Notes under the pieces: model-generated
What the model saw: the letters and a program-made list of their open reading frames with translations, nothing else
Told to the model about the DNA's origin: nothing
Databases searched by the model: none
DNA from: Lineus longissimus
Taxonomy: Eukaryota > Nemertea > Pilidiophora > Heteronemertea > Lineidae
Assembly (NCBI RefSeq): GCF_910592395.1
Contig: NC_088323.1
Coordinates: forward strand, 622,001 to 686,000
DNA: 64,000 nt
Direction: 5' to 3'
Shown here: positions 26,871 to 40,306 of the stretch, one piece after another
Layout of the letters: each line of letters starts with the position of its first letter
How positions within the stretch are numbered: position 1 is the stretch's first letter
Made by a program: the position numbers and the translations under genes

Positions 26871-29800
26871 ACAGGCCTTAGGGTACGCGCCATGATTGTG
26901 GCTAGGTCACGCTGGCGGAAGAGTAATTGGGTGCAAATAGTTCCAAGGTAACCGTATAACTCAATATTACTATAGATATTTCTTAATATATCGTATATAT
27001 ATAGCTCGGTGATTTTATTGAAAATGTTTGCATTTGATTTAAATGTTTGAATGGTTTAAAAACAAAATTTTAAGAAGCGAGGTCAACAGGGTCAAAATAA
27101 ATAGTTTTTGGCGCCAATGATGTCGGCAATGGCAGATTTGAATTAAGATTCGAGTCGATTCTTTTGGAAGCCGAAAGTGCGGATGCACAGGGCAATTGCA
27201 TTTAGAAAGCTCCGCCGACTGATAGTCAAACCATTCCCTGGAGTGCTCGAAAACCTGGAATCGGTGTGTACTTCAGCTTGAAATGTTCGCGGGTGATGGG
27301 GTTTTCTTCATCATGATATTGATAATGACAATAATGATGATGGTTTAAGAGCGCTGGCGGATCCAGGAACTGGAAGAAGAGGGAGCGCGCACTGCATTTC
27401 TCATCAAAATTGCTGCACTACAGGTGGGTTCCAAAATTCATGGTCAATTTCAAAGATTCTATAACAATCAGGGGGCGTGCCTCTGGTGCGCCCCCTTGGA
27501 TACGCGCATGATAAACGTTCATGGATGAAAGTAGAAAGAAATCATTTAAAAGAAAACGATATAAGATTCGCCAGGGTTTGAATCTCATTCAAATCCGCGC
27601 CTGATAAACGTTCATGGATGAAAAATGGAAAGAAGACCTTTTAAAAAAACGAAAAAAAACATTCGCCGGGGTTCGAACCCGAGACCACCCAATCTAAAGC
27701 GCAGCGCTCTAACCGCTGAGCTATCAAGGCGTTCATGTTTGACGTGAGATATTCGGCAATCTGAAGACAGGCCTTAGGGTACGCGCCATGATTGTGGCTA
27801 GGTCATGCTGGCGGAGGGGTAATTGGGTGCAAATAGTTCCAAGGTAACCGTATAACTCAATATTAATATAGATATTTCTTAATATATCGTATATATATAG
27901 CTCGGTGATTTTATTGAAAATGTTTGCAGTCGATTTAAATGTTTGAATGGTTTAAAAACAAAATTTTAAGAAGCGAGGTCAACAGGGTCAAAAGAAATAG
28001 TTTTTGGCGCCAATGATGTCGGCAATGGCAGATTTGAATTAAGATTCGAGTCGATTCTTTTGGAAACCGAAAGTGCGGATGCACAGGGCAATTGCATTTA
28101 GAAAGCTCCGCCGACTGATAGTCAAACCATTCCCTGGAGTGCTCGAAAACCTGGAATCGGTGTGTACTTCAGCTTGAAAAGTTCGCGGGTGAAGGGGTTT
28201 TCTTCATCATGATATTGATAATGATAATAATGATGATGGTTTAAGAGCGCTGGCGGATCCAGGAACTGGAAGAAGAGGGAGCGCACACTGCATTTCTCAT
28301 CAAAATTGCTGCACTACAGGTGGGTTCCAAAATTCATGGTCAATTTCAAAGATTCTATAACAATCAGGGGGCGTGCCTCTGGTGCACCCCCTTGGATACG
28401 CGCATGATAAACGTTCATGGATGAAAGTAGAAAGAAATGATTTAAAAGAAAACGATATAAGATTCGCCAGGGTTTGAATCTCATTCGAATCCGCGCCTGA
28501 TAAACGTTCATGGATGAAAAATGGAAAGAAGACCTTTTAAAAAAACGAAAAAATACATTCGCCGGGGTTCGAACCCGAGACCACCCAATCTAAAGCGTAG
28601 CGCTCTAACCGCTGAGCTATCAAGGCGTTCATGTTTGACTTGATATATTCGGCAATCTGAAGACAGGTCTTAGGGTACGCGCCATGATTGTGGCTAGGTC
28701 ACGCTGGCGGAAGAGTAATTGGGTGCAAATAGTTCCAAGGTAACCGTATAACTCAATATTACTATAGATATTTCTTAATATATCGTATATATATAGCTCG
28801 GTGATTTTATTGAAAATGTTTGCAGTCGATTTAAATGTTTGAATGGTTTAAAAACAAAATTTTAAGAAGCGAGGTCAACAGGGTCAAAAGAAATAGTTTT
28901 TGGCGCCAATGATGTCGGCAATGGCAGATTTGAATTAAGATTCGAGTCGATTCTTTTGGAAACCGAAAGTGCGGATGCACAGGGCAATTGCATTTAGAAA
29001 GCTCCGCCGACTGATAGTCAAACCATTCCCTGGAGTGCTCGAAAACCTGGAATCGGTGTGTACTTCAGCTTGAAAAGTTCGCGGGTGAAGGGGTTTTCTT
29101 CATCATGATATTGATAATGATAATAATGATGATGGTTTAAGAGCGCTGGCGGATCCAGGAACTGGAAGAAGAGGGAGCGCGCACTGCATTTCTCATCAAA
29201 ATTGCTGCACTACAGGTGGGTTCCAAAATTCATGGTCAATTTCAAAGATTCTATAACAATCAGGGGGCGTGCCTCTGGTGCACCCCCTTGGATACGCGCA
29301 TGATAAACGTTCATGGATGAAAGTAGAAAGAAATCATTTAAAAGAAAACGATATCAGATTCGCCAGGGTTTGAATCTCATTCGAATCCGCGCCTGATAAA
29401 CGTTCATGGATGAAAAATGGAAAGAAGACCTTTTAAAAAAACGAAAAAACACATTCGCCGGGGTTCGAACCGAGACCACCCAATCTAAAGCGCAGCGCTC
29501 TAACCACTGAGCTATCAGGGCGTTCATGTTTGACTTGAGATATTCGGCAATCTGAAGACAGGCCTTAGGGTACGCGCCATGATTGTGGCTAGGTCACGCT
29601 GGCGGAGGGGTAATTGGGTGCAAATAGTTCCAAGGTAACCGTATAACTCAATATTACTATAGATATTTCTTAATATATCGTATATATATAGCTCGGTGAT
29701 TTTATTGAAAATGTTTGCATTTGATTTAAATGTTTGAATGGTTTAAAAACAAAATTTTAAGAAGCGAGGTCAACAGGGTCAAAAGAAATAGTTTTTGGCG

Positions 29801-30453
29801 CCAATGATGTCGGCAATGGCAGATTTGAATTAAGATTCGAGTCGATTCTTTTGGAAGCCGAAAGTGCGGATGCACAGGGCAATTGCATTTAGAAAGCTCC
29901 GCCGACTGATAGTCAAACCATTCCCTGGAGTGCTCGAAAACCTGGAATCGGTGTGTACTTCAGCTTGAAATGTTCGCGGGTGATGGGGTTTTCTTCATCA
30001 TGATATTGATAATGATAATAATGATGATGGTTTAAGAGCGCTGGCGGATCCAGGAACTGGAAGAAGAGGGAGCGCGCACTGCATTTCTCATCAAAATTGC
30101 TGCACTACAGGTGGGTTCCAAAATTCATGGTCAATTTCAAAGATTCTATAACAATCAGGGGGCGTGCCTCTGGTGCACCCCCTTGGATACGCACATGATA
30201 AACGTTCATGGATGAAAGTAGAAAGAAATCATTTAAAAGAAAACGATATAAGATTCGCCAGGGTTTGAATCTCATTCGAATCCGCGCCTGATAAACGTTC
30301 ATGGATGAAAAATGGAAAGAAGACCTTTTAAAAAAAGGAAAAAAATCATTCGCCGGGGTTCGAACCCGAGACCACCCAATCTAAAGCGCAGCGCTCTAAC
30401 CGCTGAGCTATCAAGGCGTTCATGTTTGACTTGAGATATTCGGCAATCTGAAG
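26871..30453. repeat. Higher-order repeat, tetramer copy 2 (types E-A-B-C, 3583 bp)
   Basis: Units 31-34 repeat units 27-30 in order and at exactly the same length. Over the first three monomers I found only one difference (AAAGCGTAGC at about 28597 in place of AAAGCGCAGC). The fourth differs at a few sites (GCACATG against GCATATG, the A-run, and the last 40 bases of the tRNA-like block). This is a very recent block duplication, or an assembly duplication that read depth would expose. Confidence 0.85.
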
Positions 30454-33400
30454 ACAGGCCTTAGGGTACGCGCCATGATTGTGGCTAGGTCACGCTGGCG
30501 GAAGAGTAATTGGGTGCAAATAGTTCCAAGGTAACCGTATAACTCAATATTACTATAGATATTTCTTAATATATCGTATATATATAGCTCGGTGATTTTA
30601 TTGAAAATGTTTGCATTTGATTTAAATGTTTGAATGGTTTAAAAACAAAATTTTAAGAAGCGAGGTCAACAGGGTCAAAAGAAATAGTTTTTGGCGCCAA
30701 TGATGTCGGCAATGGCAGATTTGAATTAAGATTCGAGTCGATTCTTTTGGAAACCGAAAGTGCAGATGCACAGGGCAATTGCATTTAGAAAGCTCCGCCG
30801 ACTGATAGTCAAACCATTCCCTGGAGTGCTCGAAAACCTGGAATCGGTGTGTACTTCAGCTTGAAAAGTTCGCGGGTGAAGAGGTTTTCTTCATCATGAT
30901 ATTGATAACGATAATAATGATGATGGTTTAAGAGCGCTGGCGGATCCAGGAACTGGAAGAAGAGGGAGCGCGCACTGCATTTCTCATCAAAGTTGCTGCA
31001 CTACAGGTGGGTTCCAAAATTCATGGTCAATTTCAAAGATTCTATAACAATCAGGGGGCGTGCCTCTGGTGCACCCCCTTGGATACGCGCATGATAAACG
31101 TTCATGGATGAAAGTAGAAAGAAATCATTTAAAAGAAAACGATATAAGATTCGCCAGGGTTTGAATCTCATTCGAATCCGCGCCTGATAAACGTTCATGG
31201 ATGAAAAATGGAAAGAAGACCTTTTAAAAAAACGAAAAAATACATTCGCCGGGGTTCGCACCCGAGACCACCCAATCTAAAGCGCAGCGCTCTAACCGCT
31301 GAGCTATCAGGGCGTTAATGTTTGACTTGAGATATTCGGCAATCTGAAGACAGGCCTTAGGGTACGCGCCATGATTGTGGCTAGGTCACGCTGGCGGAGG
31401 GGTAATTGGGTGCAAATAGTTCCAAGGTAACCGTATAACTCAATATTAATATAGATATTTCTTAATATATCGTATATATATAGCTCGGTGATTTTATTGA
31501 AAATGTTTGCAGTCGATTTAAATGTTTGAATGGTTTAAAAACAAAATTTTAAGAAGCGAGGTCAACAGGGTCAAAAGAAATAGTTTTTGGCGCCAATGAT
31601 GTCGGCAATGGCAGATTTGAATTAAGATTCGAGTCGATTCTTTTGGAAACCGAAAGTGCAGATGCACAGGGCAATTGCATTTAGAAAGCTCCGCCGACTG
31701 ATAGTCAAACCATTCCCTGGAGTGCTCGAAAACCTGGAATCGGTGTGTACTTCAGCTTGAAAAGTTCGCGGGTGAAGGGGTTTTCTTCATCATGATATTG
31801 ATAATGATAATAATGATGATGGTTTAAGAGCGCTGGCGGATCCAGGAACTGGAAGAAGAGGGAGCGCGCACTGCATTTCTCATCAAAATTGCTGCACTAC
31901 AGGTGGGTTCCAAAATTCATGGTCAATTTCAAAGATTCTATAACAATCAGGGGGCGTGCCTCTGGTGCACCCCCTTGGATACGCGCATGATAAACGTTCA
32001 TGGATGAAAGTAGAAAGAAATCATTTAAAAGAAAACGATATCAGATTCGCCAGGGTTTGAATCTCATTCGAATCCGCGCCTGATAAACGTTCATGGATGA
32101 AAAATGGAAAGAAGACCTTTTAAAAAAACGAAAAAACACATTCGCCGGGGTTCGAACCGAGACCACCCAATCTAAAGCGCAGCGCTCTAACCACTGAGCT
32201 ATCAGGGCGTTCATGTTTGACTTGAGATATTCGGCAATCTGAAGACAGGCCTTAGGGTACGCGCCATGATTGTGGCTAGGTCACGCTGGCGGAGGGGTAA
32301 TTGGGTGCAAATAGTTCCAAGGTAACCGTATAACTCAATATTACTATAGATATTTCTTAATATATCGTATATATATAGCTCGGTGATTTTATTGAAAATG
32401 TTTGCATTTGATTTAAATGTTTGAATGGTTTAAAAACAAAATTTTAAGAAGCGAGGTCAACAGGGTCAAAAGAAATAGTTTTTGGCGCCAATGATGTCGG
32501 CAATGGCAGATTTGAATTAAGATTCGAGTCGATTCTTTTGGAAACCGAAAGTGCAGATGCACAGGGCAATTGCATTTAGAAAGCTCCGCCGACTGATAGT
32601 CAAACCATTCCCTGGAGTGCTCGAAAACCTGGAATCGGTGTGTACTTCAGCTTGAAAAGTTCGCGGGTGAAGAGGTTTTCTTCATCATGATATTGATAAC
32701 GATAATAATGATGATGGTTTAAGAGCGCTGGCGGATCCAGGAACTGGAAGAAGAGGGAGCGCGCACTGCATTTCTCATCAAAGTTGCTGCACTACAGGTG
32801 GGTTCCAAAATTCATGGTCAATTTCAAAGATTCTATAACAATCAGGGGGCGTGCCTCTGGTGCACCCCCTTGGATACGCGCATGATAAACGTTCATGGAT
32901 GAAAGTAGAAAGAAATCATTTAAAAGAAAACGATATAAGATTCGCCAGGGTTTGAATCTCATTCGAATCCGCGCCTGATAAACGTTCATGGATGAAAAAT
33001 GGAAAGAAGACCTTTTAAAAAAACGAAAAAATACATTCGCCGGGGTTCGCACCCGAGACCACCCAATCTAAAGCGCAGCGCTCTAACCGCTGAGCTATCA
33101 GGGCGTTAATGTTTGACTTGAGATATTCGGCAATCTGAAGACAGGCCTTAGGGTACGCGCCATGATTGTGGCTAGGTCACGCTGGCGGAGGGGTAATTGG
33201 GTGCAAATAGTTCCAAGGTAACCGTATAACTCAATATTAATATAGATATTTCTTAATATATCGTATATATATAGCTCGGTGATTTTATTGAAAATGTTTG
33301 CAGTCGATTTAAATGTTTGAATGGTTTAAAAACAAAATTTTAAGAAGCGAGGTCAACAGGGTCAAAAGAAATAGTTTTTGGCGCCAATGATGTCGGCAAT

Positions 33401-36400
33401 GGCAGATTTGAATTAAGATTCGAGTCGATTCTTTTGGAAACCGAAAGTGCGGATGCACAGGGCAATTGCATTTAGAAAGCTCCGCCGACTGATAGTCAAA
33501 CCATTCCCTGGAGTGCTCGAAAACCTGGAATCGGTGTGTACTTCAGCTTGAAAAGTTCGCGGGTGAAGGGGTTTTCTTCATCATGATATTGATAATGATA
33601 ATAATGATGATGGTTTAAGAGCGCTGGCGGATCCAGGAACTGGAAGAAGAGGGAGCGCGCACTGCATTTCTCATCAAAATTGCTGCACCACAGGTGGGTT
33701 CCAAAATTCATGGTCAATTTCAAAGATTCTATAACAATCAGGGGGCGTGCCTCTGGTGCACCCCCTTGGATACGCGCATGATAAACGTTCATGGATGAAA
33801 GTAGAAAGAAATCATTTAAAAGAAAACGATATCAGATTCGCCAGGGTTTGAATCTCATTCGAATCCGCGCCTGATAAACGTTCATGGATGAAAAATGGAA
33901 AGAAGACCTTTTAAAAAAACGAAAAAACACATTCGCCGGGGTTCGAACCGAGACCACCCAATCTAAAGCGCAGCGCTCTAACCACTGAGCTATCAGGGCG
34001 TTCATGTTTGACTTGAGATATTCGGCAATCTGAAGACAGGCCTTAGGGTACGCGCCATGATTGTGGCTAGGTCACGCTGGCGGAGGGGTAATTGGGTGCA
34101 AATAGTTCCAAGGTAACCGTATAACTCAATATTACTATAGATATTTCTTAATATATCGTATATATATAGCTCGGTGATTTTATTGAAAATGTTTGCATTT
34201 GATTTAAATGTTTGAATGGTTTAAAAACAAAATTTTAAGAAGCGAGGTCAACAGGGTCAAAAGAAATAGTTTTTGGCGCCAATGATGTCGGCAATGGCAG
34301 ATTTGAATTAAGATTCGAGTCGATTCTTTTGGAAGCCGAAAGTGCGGATGCACAGGGCAATTGCATTTAGAAAGCTCCGCCGACTGATAGTCAAACCATT
34401 CCCTGGAGTGCTCGAAAACCTGGAATCGGTGTGTACTTCAGCTTGAAATGTTCGCGGGTGATGGGGTTTTCTTCATCATGATATTGATAATGATAATAAT
34501 GATGATGGTTTAAGAGCGCTGGCGGATCCAGGAACTGGAAGAAGAGGGAGCGCGCACTGCATTTCTCATCAAAATTGCTGCACTACAGGTGGGTTCCAAA
34601 ATTCATGGTCAATTTCAAAGATTCTATAACAATCAGGGGGCGTGCCTCTGGTGCACCCCCTTGGATACGCACATGATAAACGTTCATGGATGAAAGTAGA
34701 AAGAAATCATTTAAAAGAAAACGATATAAGATTCGCCAGGGTTTGAATCTCATTCGAATCCGCGCCTGATAAACGTTCATGGATGAAAAATGGAAAGAAG
34801 ACCTTTTAAAAAAAGGAAAAAAAACATTCGCCGGGGTTCGAACCCGAGACCACCCAATCTAAAGCGCAGCGCTCTAACCGCTGAGCTATCAAGGCGTTCA
34901 TGTTTGACTTGAGATATTCGGCAATCTGAAGACAGGCCTTAGGGTACGCGCCATGATTGTGGCTAGGTCACGCTGGCGGAAGAGTAATTGGGTGCAAATA
35001 GTTCCAAGGTAACCGTATAACTCAATATTACTATAGATATTTCTTAATATATCGTATATATATAGCTCGGTGATTTTATTGAAAATGTTTGCATTTGATT
35101 TAAATGTTTGAATGGTTTAAAAACAAAATTTTAAGAAGCGAGGTCAACAGGGTCAAAAGAAATAGTTTTTGGCGCCAATGATGTCGGCAATGGCAGATTT
35201 GAATTAAGATTCGAGTCGATTCTTTTGGAAACCGAAAGTGCAGATGCACAGGGCAATTGCATTTAGAAAGCTCCGCCGACTGATAGTCAAACCATTCCCT
35301 GGAGTGCTCGAAAACCTGGAATCGGTGTGTACTTCAGCTTGAAAAGTTCGCGGGTGAAGAGGTTTTCTTCATCATGATATTGATAACGATAATAATGATG
35401 ATGGTTTAAGAGCGCTGGCGGATCCAGGAACTGGAAGAAGAGGGAGCGCGCACTGCATTTCTCATCAAAGTTGCTGCACTACAGGTGGGTTCCAAAATTC
35501 ATGGTCAATTTCAAAGATTCTATAACAATCAGGGGGCGTGCCTCTGGTGCACCCCCTTGGATACGCGCATGATAAACGTTCATGGATGAAAGTAGAAAGA
35601 AATCATTTAAAAGAAAACGATATAAGATTCGCCAGGGTTTGAATCTCATTCGAATCCGCGCCTGATAAACGTTCATGGATGAAAAATGGAAAGAAGACCT
35701 TTTAAAAAAACGAAAAAATACATTCGCCGGGGTTCGCACCCGAGACCACCCAATCTAAAGCGCAGCGCTCTAACCGCTGAGCTATCAGGGCGTTAATGTT
35801 TGACTTGAGATATTCGGCAATCTGAAGACAGGCCTTAGGGTACGCGCCATGATTGTGGCTAGGTCACGCTGGCGGAGGGGTAATTGGGTGCAAATAGTTC
35901 CAAGGTAACCGTATAACTCAATATTAATATAGATATTTCTTAATATATCGTATATATATAGCTCGGTGATTTTATTGAAAATGTTTGCAGTCGATTTAAA
36001 TGTTTGAATGGTTTAAAAACAAAATTTTAAGAAGCGAGGTCAACAGGGTCAAAAGAAATAGTTTTTGGCGCCAATGATGTCGGCAATGGCAGATTTGAAT
36101 TAAGATTCGAGTCGATTCTTTTGGAAACCGAAAGTGCGGATGCACAGGGCAATTGCATTTAGAAAGCTCCGCCGACTGATAGTCAAACCATTCCCTGGAG
36201 TGCTCGAAAACCTGGAATCGGTGTGTACTTCAGCTTGAAAAGTTCGCGGGTGAAGGGGTTTTCTTCATCATGATATTGATAATGATAATAATGATGATGG
36301 TTTAAGAGCGCTGGCGGATCCAGGAACTGGAAGAAGAGGGAGCGCACACTGCATTTCTCATCAAAATTGCTGCACTACAGGTGGGTTCCAAAATTCATGG

Positions 36401-39400
36401 TCAATTTCAAAGATTCTATAACAATCAGGGGGCGTGCCTCTGGTGCACCCCCTTGGATACGCGCATGATAAACGTTCATGGATGAAAGTAGAAAGAAATG
36501 ATTTAAAAGAAAACGATATAAGATTCGCCAGGGTTTGAATCTCATTCGAATCCGCGCCTGATAAACGTTCATGGATGAAAAATGGAAAGAAGACCTTTTA
36601 AAAAAACGAAAAAATACATTCGCCGGGGTTCGAACCCGAGACCACCCAATCTAAAGCGCAGCGCTCTAACCGCTGAGCTATCAAGGCGTTCATGTTTGAC
36701 TTGATATATTCGGCAATCTGAAGACAGGTCTTAGGGTACGCGCCATGATTGTGGCTAGGTCACGCTGTCGGAAGAGTAATTGGGTGCAAATAGTTCCAAG
36801 GTAACCGTATAACTCAATATTACTATAGATATTTCTTAATATATCGTATATATATAGCTCGGTGATTTTATTGAAAATGTTTGCAGTCGATTTAAATGTT
36901 TGAATGGTTTAAAAACAAAATTTTAAGAAGCGAGGTCAACAGGGTCAAAAGAAATAGTTTTTGGCGCCAATGATGTCGGCAATGGCAGATTTGAATTAAG
37001 ATTCGAGTCGATTCTTTTGGAAACCGAAAGTGCGGATGCACAGGGCAATTGCATTTAGAAAGCTCCGCCGACTGATAGTCAAACCATTCCCTGGAGTGCT
37101 CGAAAACCTGGAATCGGTGTGTACTTCAGCTTGAAAAGTTCGCGGGTGAAGGGGTTTTCTTCATCATGATATTGATAATGATAATAATGATGATGGTTTA
37201 AGAGCGCTGGCGGATCCAGGAACTGGAAGAAGAGGGAGCGCGCACTGCATTTCTCATCAAAATTGCTGCACTACAGGTGGGTTCCAAAATTCATGGTCAA
37301 TTTCAAAGATTCTATAACAATCAGGGGGCGTGCCTCTGGTGCACCCCCTTGGATACGCGCATGATAAACGTTCATGGATGAAAGTAGAAAGAAATCATTT
37401 AAAAGAAAACGATATCAGATTCGCCAGGGTTTGAATCTCATTCGAATCCGCGCCTGATAAACGTTCATGGATGAAAAATGGAAAGAAGACCTTTTAAAAA
37501 AACGAAAAAACACATTCGCCGGGGTTCGAACCGAGACCACCCAATCTAAAGCGCAGCGCTCTAACCACTGAGCTATCAGGGCGTTCATGTTTGACTTGAG
37601 ATATTCGGCAATCTGAAGACAGGCCTTAGGGTACGCGCCATGATTGTGGCTAGGTCACGCTGGCGGAGGGGTAATTGGGTGCAAATAGTTCCAAGGTAAC
37701 CGTATAACTCAATATTACTATAGATATTTCTTAATATATCGTATATATATAGCTCGGTGATTTTATTGAAAATGTTTGCATTTGATTTAAATGTTTGAAT
37801 GGTTTAAAAACAAAATTTTAAGAAGCGAGGTCAACAGGGTCAAAAGAAATAGTTTTTGGCGCCAATGATGTCGGCAATGGCAGATTTGAATTAAGATTCG
37901 AGTCAATTCTTTTGGAAGCCGAAAGTGCGGATGCACAGGGCAATTGCATTTAGAAAGCTCCGCCGACTGATAGTCAAACCATTCCCTGGAGTGCTCGAAA
38001 ACCTGGAATCGGTGTGTACTTCAGCTTGAAATGTTCGCGGGTGATGGGGTTTTCTTCATCATGATATTGATAATGATAATAATGATGATGGTTTAAGAGC
38101 GCTGGCGGATCCAGGAACTGGAAGAAGAGGGAGCGCGCACTGCATTTCTCATCAAAATTGCTGCACTACAGGTGGGTTCCAAAATTCATGGTCAATTTCA
38201 AAGATTCTATAACAATCAGGGGGCGTGCCTCTGGTGCACCCCCTTGGATACGCACATGATAAACGTTCATGGATGAAAGTAGAAAGAAATCATTTAAAAG
38301 AAAACGATATAAGATTCGCCAGGGTTTGAATCTCATTCGAATCCGCGCCTGATAAACGTTCATGGATGAAAAATGGAAAGAAGACCTTTTAAAAAAAGGA
38401 AAAAAAACATTCGCCGGGGTTCGAACCCGAGACCACCCAATCTAAAGCGCAGCGCTCTAACCGCTGAGCTATCAAGGCGTTCATGTTTAACTTGAGATAT
38501 TCGGCAATCTGAAGACAGGCCTTAGGGTACGCGCCATGATTGTGGCTAGGTCACGCTGGCGGAAGAGTAATTGGGTGCAAATAGTTCCAAGGTAACCGTA
38601 TAACTCAATATTACTATAGATATTTCTTAATATATCGTATATATATAGCTCGGTGATTTTATTGAAAATGTTTGCATTTGATTTAAATGTTTGAATGGTT
38701 TAAAAACAAAATTTTAAGAAGCGAGGTCAACAGGGTCAAAAGAAATAGTTTTTGGCGCCAATGATGTCGGCAATGGCAGATTTGAATTAAGATTCGAGTC
38801 GATTCTTTTGGAAACCGAAAGTGCAGATGCACAGGGCAATTGCATTTAGAAAGCTCCGCCGACTGATAGTCAAACCATTCCCTGGAGTGCTCGAAAACCT
38901 GGAATCGGTGTGTACTTCAGCTTGAAAAGTTCGCGGGTGAAGAGGTTTTCTTCATCATGATATTGATAACGATAATAATGATGATGGTTTAAGAGCGCTG
39001 GCGGATCCAGGAACTGGAAGAAGAGGGAGCGCGCACTGCATTTCTCATCAAAGTTGCTGCACTACAGGTGGGTTCCAAAATTCATGGTCAATTTCAAAGA
39101 TTCTATAACAATCAGGGGGCGTGCCTCTGGTGCACCCCCTTGGATACGCGCATGATAAACGTTCATGGATGAAAGTAGAAAGAAATCATTTAAAAGAAAA
39201 CGATATAAGATTCGCCAGGGTTTGAATCTCATTCGAATCCGCGCCTGATAAACGTTCATGGATGAAAAATGGAAAGAAGACCTTTTAAAAAAACGAAAAA
39301 ACACATTCGCCGGGGTTCGCACCCGAGACCACCCAATCTAAAGCGCAGCGCTCTAACCGCTGAGCTATCAGGGCGTTAATGTTTGACTTGAGATATTCGG

Positions 39401-39410
39401 CAATCTGAAG
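30454..39410. repeat. Shuffled higher-order region (types D, B', C, A, B)
   Basis: Units 35-44 read D B' D B' C D A B C D. Type D is marked by GTGCAGATG, GGTGAAGAGG, GATAACGATA, CAAAGTTGCTG, GGTTCGCACCC and GCGTTAATG. B' is like B but with the normal ACAGGCC. The same monomers recur at 4-unit (3583 bp), 5-unit (4478 bp) and 2-unit spacings, so the tetramer has been rearranged by whole-monomer exchanges. Unit 38 has CACCACAGG instead of CACTACAGG, which removes a minus-strand stop. Confidence 0.8.
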
Positions 39411-40306
39411 ACAGGCCTTAGGGTACGCGCCATGATTGTGGCTAGGTCACGCTGGCGGAAGAGTAATTGGGTGCAAATAGTTCCAAGGTAACCGTATAAC
39501 TCAATATTACTATAGATATTTCTTAATATATCGTATATATATAGCTCGGTGATTTTATTGAAAATGTTTGCAGTCGATTTAAATGTTTGAATGGTTTAAA
39601 AACAAAATTTTAAGAAGCGAGGTCAACAGGGTCAAAAGAAATAGTTTTTGGCGCCAATGAGGTCGGCAATGGCAGATTTGAATTAAGATTCGAGTCAATT
39701 CTTTTGGAAGCCGAAAGTGCAGATGCACAGGGCAATTGCATTTAGAAAGCTCCGCCGACTGATAGTCAAACCATTCCCTGGAGTGCTCGAAAACCTGGAA
39801 TCGGTGTGTACTTCAGCTTGAAAAGTTCGCGGGTGATGGGGTTTTCTTCATCATGATATTGATAATGATGATAATGATGATGGTTTAAGAGCGCTGGCGG
39901 ATCCAGGAACTGGAAGAAGAGGGAGCGCGCACTGCATTTCTCATCAAAATTGCTGCACTACAGGTGGGTTCCAAAATTCATGGTCAATTTCAAAGATTCT
40001 ATAACAATCAGGGGGCGTGCCTCTGGTGCACCCCCTTGGATACGCGCATGATAAACGTTCATGGATGAAAGTAGAAAGAAATCATTTAAAAGAAAACGAT
40101 ATAAGATTCGCCAGGGTTTGAATCTCATTCGAATCCGCGCCTGATAAACGTTCATGGATGAAAAATGGAAAGAAGACCTTTTAAAAAAACGAAAAAATAC
40201 ATTCGCCGGGGTTCGAACCCGAGACCACCCAATCTAAAGCGCAGCGCTCTAACCGCTGAGCTATCAGGGCGTTCATGTTTGACTTGAGACATTCGGCAAT
40301 CTGAAG

